Shown: positions 10,940 through 21,224 of the stretch, piece by piece
How positions within the stretch are numbered: the first letter of the stretch is position 1
Layout: every line of letters begins with the position of its first letter
Source: Fomes fomentarius
Lineage: Eukaryota > Basidiomycota > Agaricomycetes > Polyporales > Polyporaceae
Reading direction: 5' to 3'
DNA: 64,000 bases
NCBI GenBank assembly: GCA_022606135.1
Contig: JABYQN010000013.1
Location: 186,001-250,000 of the forward strand
Notes under the pieces: generated by a model
Told to the model about the DNA's origin: nothing
What the model saw: only the letters and a program-made list of their open reading frames with translations
Database searches by the model: none
Position numbers and translations under genes: made by a program

Positions 10940-11728
10940 CTCCGCCCTTGCTCCAACAGTCCCAGAACCAGTGGCCTTCCTTGCCACAGTTGCAACATTT
11001 GCCCGAGTGAGCAGCTAACTCTGCATGTCAGCACTGAGCATGTACTCATTGCGTGCAATTGCGTTGATGGCAGTGAGGAGTGTGGTTGTGGAAAGAGGAA
11101 CGCCAGTGGCTTGTGCGGAGAGAAGCGTGCCATGGATGGAGTTGTGGTAGGATGGGGAAAGGAGGCCGAGGACATGAACCTTGTATTGCTCATCGGAGAG
11201 TGTGCCTCCAGTGGCAGTGTAGTTAGCGGGAAGGTGTGCGAGCTGCACAAGGATGGGACGCAGATCTTCACCTTTGCTGCAGCAAAGCTGTTGCATCTGC
11301 GCTGCAAGGTTGACTTGTATGAAGTCACCTTGATTATCATAGCATGACGTGATGATTGCCCACATAGTGCAAGCGTCGTTCAGTGCCATGATCTCAAGCT
11401 TGAGCGGCTCGGGCGCAGTTTGGAATAGAAGTGTCTTGATCACCGCGTGATTTGCCGCCCACTTGTCATATGTGGTCTCGTACCTTTTGTTGGCATCGGA
11501 ATCGATGCTGTAAGCAGTCAGTGGCACCAGCTTTTGCTCTCGGCCTTCGAAGTAGCGTCGAAGCCGCTTAGTATGTATGATGGCCAGGAACTGGGCCTTA
11601 TACAGGATCCAATTGGATCCATCTTCGATGAGCGCCAGGATCTTCATGGTAGACATCAAAGAGTCCGTAAGGGAGGAAGGATGGGGTGTGATGCAATGGA
11701 TGTTGGCCATGAGAGGTTGAAGCAGCAC
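10940..11728 (-). pseudogene. copia gag with zinc knuckle, frameshifted
   Basis: The minus-strand gag frame is open from 11728 to 11015 (UBN2-type: WILYKAQFLAII, TYDKWAANHAVIKTLLFQ, LAHLPANYTATGGTLSDEQ). It ends at TAG just before the zinc knuckle. The knuckle CCNCGKEGHWFWDC (CX2CX4HX4C, near 11000-10960) is in another frame, so a frameshift separates them. Confidence 0.85.
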
Positions 11729-11739
11729 AGCTCATAACC

Positions 11740-11968
11740 TATTGAGGTAGAGCCAGTGATGTGCGAGACCTAGACAGTACAGATGGTACTTCAGTAAGGG
11801 GAAAAGACTGAAGTACCGGATAAATGATCTATGGTATAAGTAGGAGATCACACAATGGAAACATGAGGTGGATCAGCAGAAGCAAGATAAGCTCGCATTG
11901 TGGGTGTACACTGATCCGGAACGGAACGGAAGTCAAGGCAGACTGATGTCAGCGCTTGGACTTCAACA
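11740..11968 (-). repeat. 5' LTR of the copia element
   Basis: This 229-bp LTR is the partner of 7028-7308, shorter by the internal indel. The outer end CTTCAACA is followed directly by the GATTG target duplication. Confidence 0.9.
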
Positions 11969-11994
11969 GATTGGGGGGGTCAGAGGTGGACCCA

Positions 11995-12479
11995 TCAGTA
12001 ATTCCCACATTTTCTGGGACGTCTGGCGCTCTGATGCCGGGTGCTTAACAGAGCGCGATGTTCTGCCCCATTCTGTACCATACACTTACCTTCCATTCCT
12101 CCTATACAGTTAACTAGAGTGTTAGGGGGACATACCAGGGTGACCTCACAGATTCTTGTGCCCAACAGACTTCTGATTTGATAAGTTTGGTACTTACAAG
12201 GATAGTTGGCCCAAATCAGGCTTGTTGAGATTTATCTGAATGCGGTATGGGACTTTTGGGTCAAGTTCCATTGCGGATACATCCAGGAAGATATGTGCGA
12301 AATTTGAGCTAGTAGCGACTTGTAGATGTAGAGGTACAAGGCAGAGGTCAAAATGTCTGACAGGATCAAAACAGACATCTGAATTCTGAGCCTCTGAGGC
12401 ATCTGATGATGTCTTATTTGGGTCTGACGGTGTCTGAAAAGTCTATGTCAGACTTTTCAGAAAACGTGGGAATTACTGA
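11995..12479. repeat. Inverted-repeat element with internal hairpin
   Basis: Bases 11995-12016 (TCAGTAATTCCCACATTTTC...) and 12458-12479 are inverted copies with one mismatch over 22 bp. A perfect 12-bp hairpin (TCTGAAAAGTCT with its complement, about 12432-12461) sits at the inner edge of the right arm. The arms may extend weakly outward (GAGGTGG near 11983 and CCCCACCTC near 12523). It is probably an old miniature DNA transposon; no target duplication was resolved. Confidence 0.4.
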
Positions 12480-12602
12480 GGCCGACTGTTGTGCTCCACT
12501 TGCAGTGAGGGGTAGTCGGACCCCACCTCGCGCTCAAACAAGATTCGGCAGAGGACTCACGTCACGCATGGAGCTAATTAAGCAAGAGGAAGTAGCGCAT
12601 TG

Positions 12603-13205
12603 CACTACGTGCATTAGCCCAAAAATTGTGTTGGGATAGGCATGGGAAATGTCGGGGCGGTCTAACCTTTCTCAAAGTTAATGCCGTCATGTAAAAGTTG
12701 AACTTTCCGTTCAATTTGCCAACACTTTCCACGACCGAGTCAGGCAATCTTTCACACCGGAGCAGCCACTGCAGGAAACGCATGAGAAATTCATACAATA
12801 CCGACACTGGAAATTGGATGTAAAAGGTGAACTTTCCCCGTCCCTTTCCACATCGGGTAATTTTACCTCTTTTCGCAATTTCCTTTGGCGCCAAAGGTAC
12901 TCTTTTCCAACGCTACCGCGGATCGGGTTTGGTATGTGAAAGGCTGCCTATTGCAGTCTACGGAATGCATTACATAGGTTGAGTCTTCCTACGCCATTCA
13001 CACGACAGGAAAGCGACAGCAAAGTTGAACTTTACAGCCCTGTTATCGACGATGGGATAGGTATACTTACACCTTATGTGAAAACTGCTCAATATATCAG
13101 TATAAGTTTACTCTTACCTTCAAGTCAAATCTTTGGGGAAGGTAAGACCGCCCCGACATTTCCCATGCCTATCCCAACACAATTTTTGGGCTAATGCACG
13201 TAGTG
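12603..13205. mobile_element. Non-autonomous CACTA (EnSpm/CMC) element
   Basis: A 603-bp element has 67-bp terminal inverted repeats (12603-12669 and 13139-13205) differing at one base. It starts CACTACGTGC, ends GCACGTAGTG, and is flanked by the 3-bp target duplication TTG (12600-12602 and 13206-13208). CACTA termini and a 3-bp duplication are the hallmarks of the superfamily. Short internal words such as AGTTGAACTTT recur near 12690 and 13022, with a related GTGAACTTTCC near 12827, as in CACTA subterminal repeats. There is no transposase. The near-identical arms suggest a recent insertion. Confidence 0.85.
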
Positions 13206-13208
13206 TTG

Positions 13209-13610
13209 AGCAGTGAGTCTCTATGTAAGTTATACATTGATCGATATGATACAGAGATCGAGTGCGATTAGGAAGCATGCGAGCAGCTGCCATTTGTAGT
13301 ATTATTTGTTCCGAACAAACAAAAATATGAAAATCCGTGATTCCGGTTTCTTATGCAAACGGCTGTAATACTCGCTGAGAATGATCATACTGCTCTCGAG
13401 GAGAAGCGGCCTGGGAAATTTCAACCTCTTTGCGCACACGCGCCGAACCGTGTATAGCCTGCCTTAAACACATATGGTGTTCATGAATATCACATTCGGT
13501 ATCTCGGATGGCATAACACATGGATGTATAGCAGCTACATCATTCAACTCAATACTGGTCGTCAGAAAACATGATTCATACAAATACAACGCAATCGGCA
13601 CCGTGACAGC
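13209..13610. other. Intergenic, 3' flank of glyoxal oxidase copy B
   Basis: No gene is seen. From about 13400 the sequence matches the 3' flank of copy A (about 1000-1223), marking the left end of duplicated unit B. Confidence 0.5.
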
Positions 13611-15460
13611 TTACTCGAGCGTCGGCGGCGAGTTCCCGCTACCTACGATCACCCAAGCGCCCTCACTCGTAACATTATCGACAGTGAGGAAGACGGTCGC
13701 TGGGCCAGGCGGGTAAACCCTGCCGTTAGGAGGGGTGACGAAGGTTAAGGACTTGGAGTCGGAGGAGATAGTAGCGTCCATGAACACGAGACGCGCCCCG
13801 GAGTGGAAGGCATGGCTCGAGAAGCCGAGGTCCATCAACGCAACTACATTTACCGATGTCAAACAGCTAGCAGATTTGCTAGGAGGGGAAAAATCTCACC
13901 TTGCACCTTCGCATTAGGGTTGCTCAACGACGAGGGTAGAGAGATAGGGACTGTGATGCTCTGCCCGAACGGCACCTTGTCAGGGATGTCGAGGATCTTC
14001 GGGCGCTCGACGAACATGAACGGTGGGTCGAGTGTCTCCACTCTGAACTCGCTCGGGAAGGTGACATTCGGTCCGACGACAGTCATCTCATTCGGGTTGC
14101 TACCAGCAATAAGGAAGTTGCCCTGCGGAGTCAGCGTCACGCTCGAGTGGTACATGCGGGCAATGTTAGTCGTCGGCATGCCCTCGTTGGAAATGCGCTG
14201 CCCGAGTGGCGCGTCGGGGGTGTAGATCGACGGGGTGAGCGCGGGGTGGTCCGCATTCGAGTTCCCGATGGGCTGCTGGAGGCTGCCGATACCCGCGAAG
14301 CCGGTCTGAGCACCGTTCGTGATGAGGACTTGGCCGTTCGGGATGTGCACGAGTTCGGGCAGCGTCCGGGGTTCGAGCATGTGCTCGACCTCCCAGCCCT
14401 TTGCGATGCCCTCCGGGGTAAGCGTGATGCGCGAGCACTGGGTTGTCGCAGGCGTCTGGGAGGACAGAAGAGAGCGGTCGGATATGTCCGCCTGGCTTCC
14501 TCCACACACGAGTACTTCGGGGATGAAGTCGGGCGGGGAGAGCGGCAGGAGAATGGCGGAGCCGTCGATGGGGTTCGTGACGCGGACGTTGTTCGGAATG
14601 TCGGGCAGGATCGTCTCCGTGTTCTTCTCGATGTCATAGATGATCGACTGGTTGTTCGCGACCATGAACACTGTGCCGTCAGGGAGGGCGAAGGCTCTGC
14701 ATAACCATGAGGACGAATGGATGCGTGGAGATAATAGTATGCGCGCTCACCTGGGGAACAAGTTCGCCGGCTCACTCCTCGCCAGGAAGGCAGACGGACG
14801 GACGGCGTCTTCCTTGCTCGGGAAGAACTCGAAGCTGTTTTCGGGCATTTGGTTGTTGAAGAAATCGGCAGCCTGGTTCGCGCCTCCGATGATCATCAGG
14901 CTGCCGTCGAAGATACGGATCGAGGAAGGGTAGTAGCGATCGGCGAGAAGCGTGAATGTGTCAGGGTTCTCGAAGAGTGTGCAGCCCTCGCCGGTTGGAG
15001 ACGCGCATGGCTCGAGGATACGAATCGTCCTGGTACCACCGGGGTGTATGAAGGGATTGCCATCGAAGAATGCGTTATTGCCACCAACGCTAGCCTGCCG
15101 CCATCCTGGACAGTCAGTAAACTATAACAAACATAGCATAACACTCACCATGGTGCCATTGCTGAGGAGCGCGCCACTGGCACAGATCGAATTCGTGAGG
15201 ACGTTGAGGGGCTGCACGGTGCTCGTCTCGAGGTTCCAGAGCGCACCCCATGCCGAGTGCCCGTTGATCTGCAGCGGATCATCCGACGCGCGGTCGAAGA
15301 AGACGACGAGGGTTGGAGAGACGACAATGGACTCAAGCGCGACGATGCCCGACGTCGTGTTCTTCAGGTCGAACCGCCAACCTGGAGCCTCGGGCACCGA
15401 GGGTGCCGCGCGGACAAGCGACGTGAACAGTGGGAGGAGTGAGAGTGCAGACCACTTCAT
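13611..15460 (-). CDS. glx: Glyoxal oxidase (AA5 copper radical oxidase), copy B
   Basis: Same secreted H2O2-producing enzyme as copy A. Exons on the minus strand are 15460-15149, 15094-14751, 14696-13900 and 13843-13611, giving 561 aa. One Gly/Thr position of copy A (GFAGGTGS) is shortened to GFAGIGS. The start was set at MKWSALSL to match copy A; an in-frame ATG three codons upstream (15469) would only lengthen the signal peptide. All copper and radical residues listed for copy A are kept. Other differences are scattered substitutions such as FLIAG for FLVAG and NEMTVV for NGQTVV. Its upstream neighbour is the complete fumarylacetoacetate hydrolase family gene, so this copy keeps the older neighbourhood. 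Confidence 0.93.
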
Positions 15461-15538
15461 CTTGAACATGAACCAGACACTAGGGAGAACGGCCTAGGCG
15501 GATACGACTGGGCTGAGGATAGCAAACTCTGGAAGGTG

Positions 15539-15546
15539 ATTATATA
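15539..15546 (-). promoter_or_regulatory. TATA box of glyoxal oxidase copy B
   Basis: TATATAAT on the minus strand, 79 bp upstream of the ATG at 15460, at the same place as in copy A. Confidence 0.55.
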
Positions 15547-16079
15547 GTGAGCTCTGTTCTGCACGGGACATCGTTGGGACCTGACGGTACTCTCATGAGG
15601 GCTGCAATCTTGGACGCGAACACTCTGTTCACCGGCACGGTGCCGAAAGACAAGCACGATACGACGAGCTGCAGGCGTATTGGGCCTGTTGCGCTGACTG
15701 TCCCACATATGTGTGTTTTTTCAGGTTTACAAGGTTGCAGGGGCGGCACTATCTTGAGTGCTTGTGGGAGAGTGCGTTGAAGTAAGTAGGTGAAGACGCC
15801 GTGGACGTTCTAAAATAACTACATACCTAGTAGTCTGGCCTATTTTGTGTGTTCCGGTCACAGAGAATGAGTATGCAGTAATCCCAATGACATGGCCACC
15901 TTCCAGTGCAAGGGTATGGCTCAAGTATGGGAGGACGACGCTCAGTGTATTCAACATGGTGTACAAAATAGACTGGTTCACTCAGCATCCGACTTCAGTT
16001 CGTTCAGGGCGGGGGTGCTAAGTGAGGTCGTATAAATGCCTCAGGTCTCTATACCGACCCTGATCCAAAAACTCAGATC

Positions 16080-17714
16080 TCAGAGCTTCGCCTTCTCGCT
16101 CCCGCGCTCTTCAACCACCGGATTGATGAGGGTGCCGATGCCACCGCCGACCCACACGCTGACATCGTCGCCGTTCTTGAGGAACTGCGGGGGCTTTTTG
16201 ACAAAGCCCACACCCTTGGGCGTGCCAGTCATGATGATAGTGCCAGGCAGTAGGGTCGTGCCTTGCGAGAGGAAAGCAATGGTCTGGCGCACGTTGAAGA
16301 TCTGGTCACTGGAGAGTTACGGTGTTTTACTATGAGTAAGGCGGTGCGTTTTGCGAGGAAAAGGACGCACGCTGTCGTTCCGTCTTGGAGGAGGTTTCCG
16401 TTCACGGTCGTTTTCAAAGGGACTTTCTGGGGGTCGGGGAAAGCGTGGGCAGCGACAAGGACGGGCCCGATGGGAGTTGTGTTGTCTAAAATCGACGATG
16501 AGCAGATAGTCAAACGATGGTGCACAACTGAGAGTCGCCGTTCCCCTTTCCGGCCAGGCGTTAAGCGTCAATACTCCTGATGCCACGTTTGTCGACAGTC
16601 TCAAATTCCCCTTATCAAATTTATGTGCACTTAGGTCCCAGGGGCGGGGAAGGAGAGACTGTCCTATCCCAGAGATCACGTGTCTTTCGCGCAATTGCGC
16701 GACGCGCTTTCGCAAAATACGGATCGTAAAAGCGAGATGAGTTCCCGTGACAGGTAGAGCTTCGCGGGCGCGTTCGGAACAGGCGACCAGTCCCGCGACT
16801 CATCGCAAGTCGTTTCGGAACGGAGCATAGGATCCTAGTCGTGACGGAAAGGTACATACCATATCCCTTAGAGAAGTTCCACTGCGACACAGCCATCTGG
16901 TGGTACCTGAACGAAATCTGTTTGCGCGAGGGTTAAGGAGTTGATTCAAACCCATATCATATGAGAGGGTGGACTCACATCGTTGCCAGCGGTGTATGCG
17001 AGCACATAGTCAAGTGCCTCAGCCTCGGACACATTCTTCGCAGCTTTGCCGATGACAACTGTAAGCTCGACCTCGTAGTCCGGGAGGTGCTTCTCGACAG
17101 GCTGGACGTGCTTCGGGATCGTGATGGGCACTTCCGGACCAATCAAGGATGTTACCGGCTTGTAGAACAGAACGGGGTAGCTGCATGTATTCAATCAGCT
17201 CTTCAGCTCCGAAAGCCGCCAAGAAAGCGGAGAGTTCACGTACGTCGGCTTTGGCAGATTGGCCTCTTGCTACGAGTTTACCCGACGGAGTTAATGGCGC
17301 GCATGGAGTGAAATGGATTGAACATACGGCGTGATCCGCATAGTTGAGACCCAGGCAGCGCACAAGGCCAACCTCGTCGCGCGAGAGCGGAGCAAGGAGT
17401 TCCTTGACTGTCAGGACATTCTTCGTGACTTGCGCACTGGATTCGAATGCAGAGCCAACAATCTCGTATGCCTTGATTGGCTTCTTCTGGTGGAACGCAA
17501 GCCCGACTACGACACATGCATGGGCTTGCCAGCAATCTTTGAAGCAGCAAACACGACGTACCATCGAGCTTGGAGTCCACAGGTTCACCGATGTGCACCT
17601 GCGCCGTCTCCGCGGCGACAAAGCGGATGAGACGAGTCCATTGCTGTTTCCCCCCTTCAGCGCCGCGCTTGTCGTCATGTCTGTCGTGCTACTCACCGTG
17701 CGGATTGGAGACAT
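16080..17714 (-). CDS. Fumarylacetoacetate hydrolase (FAH) family protein
   Basis: Member of the FAH superfamily (fumarylpyruvate/acylpyruvate hydrolase or oxaloacetate decarboxylase type), metal-dependent enzymes that cleave or decarboxylate diketo acids. Eight exons on the minus strand: 17714-17697, 17643-17562, 17506-17328, 17269-17244, 17180-16979, 16917-16860, 16485-16371 and 16308-16080, giving 302 aa, normal for a single-domain member. Visible blocks are CLGLNYADHA, LFYKPVTSLIGPE, DYEVELTVVIGK (metal ligands Glu138 and Glu140), GNDISFRYHQ (Asp169) and TGTPKGVGF. Exon 1 is 18 nt and exon 4 is 26 nt. Intron 6 is 374 bp, several times longer than its neighbours. The gene is divergent from CDC14, 367 bp away. 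Exact substrate cannot be told. Confidence 0.88.
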
Positions 17715-18081
17715 AGTGGTGGTGCAGAGAAGAGTTTGGGAGGAGCTGGGAAATTCTGTACATCGTGTATTAGACGGCGGCCGTAATATTGGCGAGTGTC
17801 CACTGTCCGGACTTCCGAGAGCCGCAGACGCGCCCCCGCGTGTCCCGCGATCAGCTGACCAAAACGCGTAGCGCGACCCATTTACGTAACCCCACTTTCG
17901 GGTTCCCGTTTCGAACATCATTACGCTCCCTCAACCCTGTCCACTACCACCACTTCCCGACGGAGACCTCCCTTCTTTGTCTTCGGTACCTCCCTTGCGC
18001 CCTCGGGCTGCGCTGCTACTGCTGAGCTTGATGCTGTAAGTCAAAACGCCTCCCTACAGACCTCCTCAAGACGATCGCGCC
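17715..18081. promoter_or_regulatory. Shared upstream region of the FAH family gene and CDC14
   Basis: The 367 bp between two divergent start codons (17714 minus, 18082 plus) must hold both promoters. No clear TATA box was seen. The CDC14-proximal half is pyrimidine-rich (for example 17935-18000), as is common upstream of fungal housekeeping genes. Confidence 0.45.
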
Positions 18082-20122
18082 ATGGACCACGACAACGTAC
18101 ACCTCAACGTCGCTCCTATGCATGACATCCTGCAGGATGCTCTTGACGATGTATGCGATGTGCATTGTAATACAACTGCTAAGTATGCTGACGCTCAGCA
18201 GCTGGTCTCTACCAGAACATCCACCATCACAAAGGGAGACGCCCTAATGGCAATCGAACACGTACTTGCAGAAACCTCTGACCCGAGAGCGGTGGGACTA
18301 CCGGGATATTTCAACGCATTGCAGGACACCTTCCAGTGCAATGGTACGTTCTCCAATGGCTGTGCTTTGATTCCTTGCATATGGTGCGACGACAGTGTCA
18401 TCCCGAATCATCGCGTGGACGGCCGCCACATCTCCACTGCTGGACAAGTGTTTGAATAAGGGGAGCACTGAAAGTGAGTCTCGGCGCGTCCTTTTGCTTG
18501 ACAAGGTCTGGAAAACGGGTGCAGATGACAAGAAGTTCGAGGTGACGGTTCTATCCGCTCAGCTCGCCCAGGCCATGGGCATCATCCAGGGCGTGGCGCT
18601 TGTACATAAACCGAGCAAGCAATTTCTCGGACGAAGATACTCTCTTGAGGTATGTAATCTTGGCATAATGCCCGTGTCCTGTTCCAACAAGACTGCAGGT
18701 ATTGCTGGACCTTCTGCTTGTATCTCGACATCTAAGTCTGTCTACCTCGGCTTCAAGTACGCCTACATCCCCCAAAGCTGGTGCGACGTCTGTTCCAACA
18801 CCAACAACTGAGATACCATTGGCTTCTATTATCATCGATACCCTTCTGTGTATCCTTGTGGATTCCGTCCCGTCACTGCGCGTCTTCGAGGACCTGAACG
18901 GTGTTCAAGTTGTCGTGAAGATTCTCAAGCGGGCAGGTACGCCTCGAGAAGTCAGGTCAGTTTCTGTGTATGAACAAACTCGATCCCCGGTCTCACTCAG
19001 CTGTGCAGGATGAAGTGCCTCGAGTTCCTTTATTTCTACCTGTTAGATGAGACTGTTCCGCCAGAGGCGTCCGATGCTTCGGATACAACACAACTGTCTA
19101 TCCCAGATCTTCCGTCTATGCGTACCCCGTCTCCGTCACCGTCCCATCAGCCACATCCTTCCATCTCTGCGACATCTCAGTCAAGTTATACCACGAGCAG
19201 TCCTTCCTCGCGCTCTTCCTCTGCCTCCTCTGCATTCTCCGTTCTGTCGACATCTACCACTGCTACGTCTGCATCGCTCCACGACTCCCCTGCACCAACG
19301 AAAGCAAACCCGTCCGAGCGAGCACCGAAGGATGCTCCGCAATCAACAAGACCATTCAGACCCGCCTCCAAATCCGTCATACCCGGACTTAACCCCACGA
19401 ACCGCACTGTCACTCCGCCGAATGGCGGTACCAGCGTCCTAGGACGCGGTCAGCCTCGCTCGCTCGTCATGCTGAAGAAGGAGGTAGATTACATCCCTCT
19501 CAGCCCGAAGAAGCCTCAACTGTCCCACCTCAGCCGAGGTCCTAGCGGGCTCCGTCCTAAACTCACCGAGCGGACCAGCTCAAGCAAACTCGTCCCCAAG
19601 CTTCACCCATCAGGTGCGGTGCCCTCCGAAGACACAGAAGGCGAAGGCTCTGGTAAGAGCCCTGCAGTAGCACGCACCCCTCGAAGGATCGGCACGCACT
19701 CTCGTGGCCTGTCCGTGTCTTCGATCTCCTCCCTCTCGTCCACTACTTCCACCGCTTCCACTGCCTCTACTACCTCTGCATCCGCATCCCATAGCGGCGC
19801 GCCATCCGAGAGCAAGACTCCAAGCCGCGACAAAGGCAAGAGCAAAGCACTAGCAGCACCCGAGTTCGAGACCCCCAAAGCGTCCTCGAAGCTCCACCGC
19901 CGGACGCAGAGTCTCGCCGACTTCACCTTGGACTCCGCGAGTCCGTCGAACTTGAAAACCGGCCCGAGGAGCGCGAGCTCGCCATCAGGGGGCGCAGGCG
20001 CGAAGAATAGGGGCGCGCGGACGATGCAGGAGAAGAAGGACATCCTGGGGACGATGTTGGGCAATGTTGATGCACTGGTCGAGGGCGTGAAGAAGGCGGG
20101 TGTGTGGGGGCTCAACACTTGA
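18082..20122 (+). CDS. CDC14: CDC14 family protein of the septation initiation network
   Basis: Fungal CDC14-domain protein (the fission yeast Cdc14 that partners kinase Sid1 in the septation initiation network, not the phosphatase of that name). Four exons: 18082-18343, 18396-18649, 18699-18955 and 19009-20122, giving 628 aa. The CDC14 domain fills roughly residues 1-275: DALMAIEHVLAETSDP, VLLDLLLVSRHLS, IIIDTLLCILVDSVPSLRVFEDLNG and KCLEFLYFYLLDE. The rest is a long Ser/Pro/Thr-rich, probably disordered tail with SPKKPQLSHLS and a conserved-looking end (QEKKDILGTMLGNVDALVEGVKKAGVWG). Fission yeast Cdc14 is much shorter; the tail is usual in basidiomycetes. It is likely to act at spindle pole bodies in cytokinesis. 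Confidence 0.88.
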
Positions 20123-20563
20123 GGGACGCTCGACCTACGCACAGGCGTCGAACGGCCTATGATCTGGATTGCGGCTGAGGTGGTTATCGAGTGTCGTCTC
20201 GCCCTCCCCGATTGCAAGTACTGGATCGTGGCTGGAGGAGGAGCAGGAATCGATGGATCGCTTTGAAGGAGGATGGCTGTCTATATGTTCTCATGTGCTG
20301 TCGTATGTCTGCAATGCTATCGGTTGTTATGTTGCCAGGTGACGTTTGCCTCAGTCCAAAGACTGGACGTACTTGACTGGTCCGACGGGAGCGGAGCACA
20401 CGTTTCGACCGCGGAGAATCAAAACCAATCAGGCAAGCTGCTATCTCCGCTACGAACTGTCGGTACAGAGTCAGACTGAGAAAGTCAAAGGGATCCGGCG
20501 GCGCTCAACACCCCGGGAGTCATATGACAGGAGTCCCTGTATGGGCGGCAGGGCAATGCCCAG
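20123..20563. other. 3' flank of CDC14, no gene seen
   Basis: Short open frames occur on both strands but none has splice sites or motifs that support a gene. Confidence 0.4.
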
Positions 20564-20939
20564 AATTCTATCGAAGAAAAGCCGCAGAAAAGGTGTCACC
20601 TATTCAACCCCTTATCAACGGATTTTCAAGTGTGGAATATGCGAGTTGTTCAGCGAATTCTCTTTGAATTTTGGACATCATGAAAGGCAAACTCTCGGTA
20701 TGATAGAGAAGCCGGTGAATATGTATTCTACCCTTTGTCTTTTCGTTCATTGTCATAGAAAATGCGCATAAGGGTTCGCTTATTCTGTCATAAAAAATCT
20801 CCTGAACAAAGGTTACCTTTTAGTTGATAGAAAATGCGCAGAAAATCCTCATAATAGAAAACACATTCTATGCAAGAAAAGACGCCATGTAGGTGACACC
20901 TAGTAGCACCTTTTCTACGACTTTTGCTCGATAGAAATT
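20564..20939. mobile_element. MITE-like element, 376 bp
   Basis: Imperfect inverted ends: 20564-20601 (AATTCTATCGA, then AGAAAAGgtg and GTGTCACCT) and 20891-20939 in reverse (AATTTCTATCGA ... AGAAAAGGTG ... GTGTCACCT, with a 7-bp insertion). The inside is rich in ATAGAAAATGCGCA-type words. No coding capacity. Target duplication not resolved. Confidence 0.5.
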
Positions 20940-20959
20940 TGGGGACTGCCACCCAATCC

Positions 20960-21160
20960 TACACACAAGACCCACTACCTGTAAAAGCGGGAATATTGTA
21001 CCGTGGGTAGATCTTGCTCGCATTCTGGGCGCATGTAGATAATATCCGTCGACGAAACGGTATGATGACTCGAAGTGCAGGATACAGGAGCACAGACAGA
21101 ACTCCTCAACAATGTTTATCTTTGTTGCGGAAGCAAGAGAGATATGCCGTGTGAGTCACA
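20960..21160 (+). repeat. Diverged copy of the region upstream of the coiled-coil gene
   Basis: 'gggcgca..', 'gtccgtcgacgaaacgg', 'gatgactcga' and 'gcaagagagat' appear in the same order as at about 23220-23360, just upstream of the coiled-coil gene. It is probably a remnant of an older local duplication; no coding exon of the gene remains here. Confidence 0.4.
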
Positions 21161-21224
21161 AGGGAGGTGGAGAGGAAAGACACCAACGGGAGTGGTGTGC
21201 TATTAGTCGAGGGTCTTGGTACGA

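Larger units (their letters stand above)
7028..11968 (-). mobile_element. Ty1/copia LTR retrotransposon, decayed
   Basis: A complete but dead copia element lies on the minus strand, 4,941 bp from LTR to LTR. The 5-bp target duplication GATTG is intact at 7023-7027 and 11969-11973. LTRs read TGTTGAAG...CTCAATA in element orientation. A purine tract (GAGGGGGAG, complement of 7309-7317) precedes the 3' LTR. A GGTTATGAGC primer-site candidate follows the 5' LTR at 11739-11730. Order is gag, protease, integrase, reverse transcriptase, RNase H, which is the copia order. Stops, frameshifts and lost catalytic residues are spread through all domains. Confidence 0.93.
13400..16128. repeat. Segmental duplication, unit B
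   Basis: Partner of unit A (about 1000-3752). Here the shared block runs without a break into the last exon of the downstream gene, as expected of the original copy. Confidence 0.8.

Noticed and set aside
10679..11018. Plus-strand open frames over the copia gag/protease
   Set aside because: They are complements of the coding strand of the element; the minus strand carries the recognisable domains.
7028..11968. Copia element as a possibly active element
   Set aside because: VNN in RT, DLG in protease, a gag frameshift and several TGA codons rule it out.
17019..17921. 300-codon minus-strand open frame
   Set aside because: It runs through exons and introns of the FAH family gene; the spliced reading restores the conserved protein, the read-through does not.
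19603..20217. 204-codon minus-strand open frame
   Set aside because: It lies antisense to the Ser-rich tail of CDC14; composition is that of a shadow frame.
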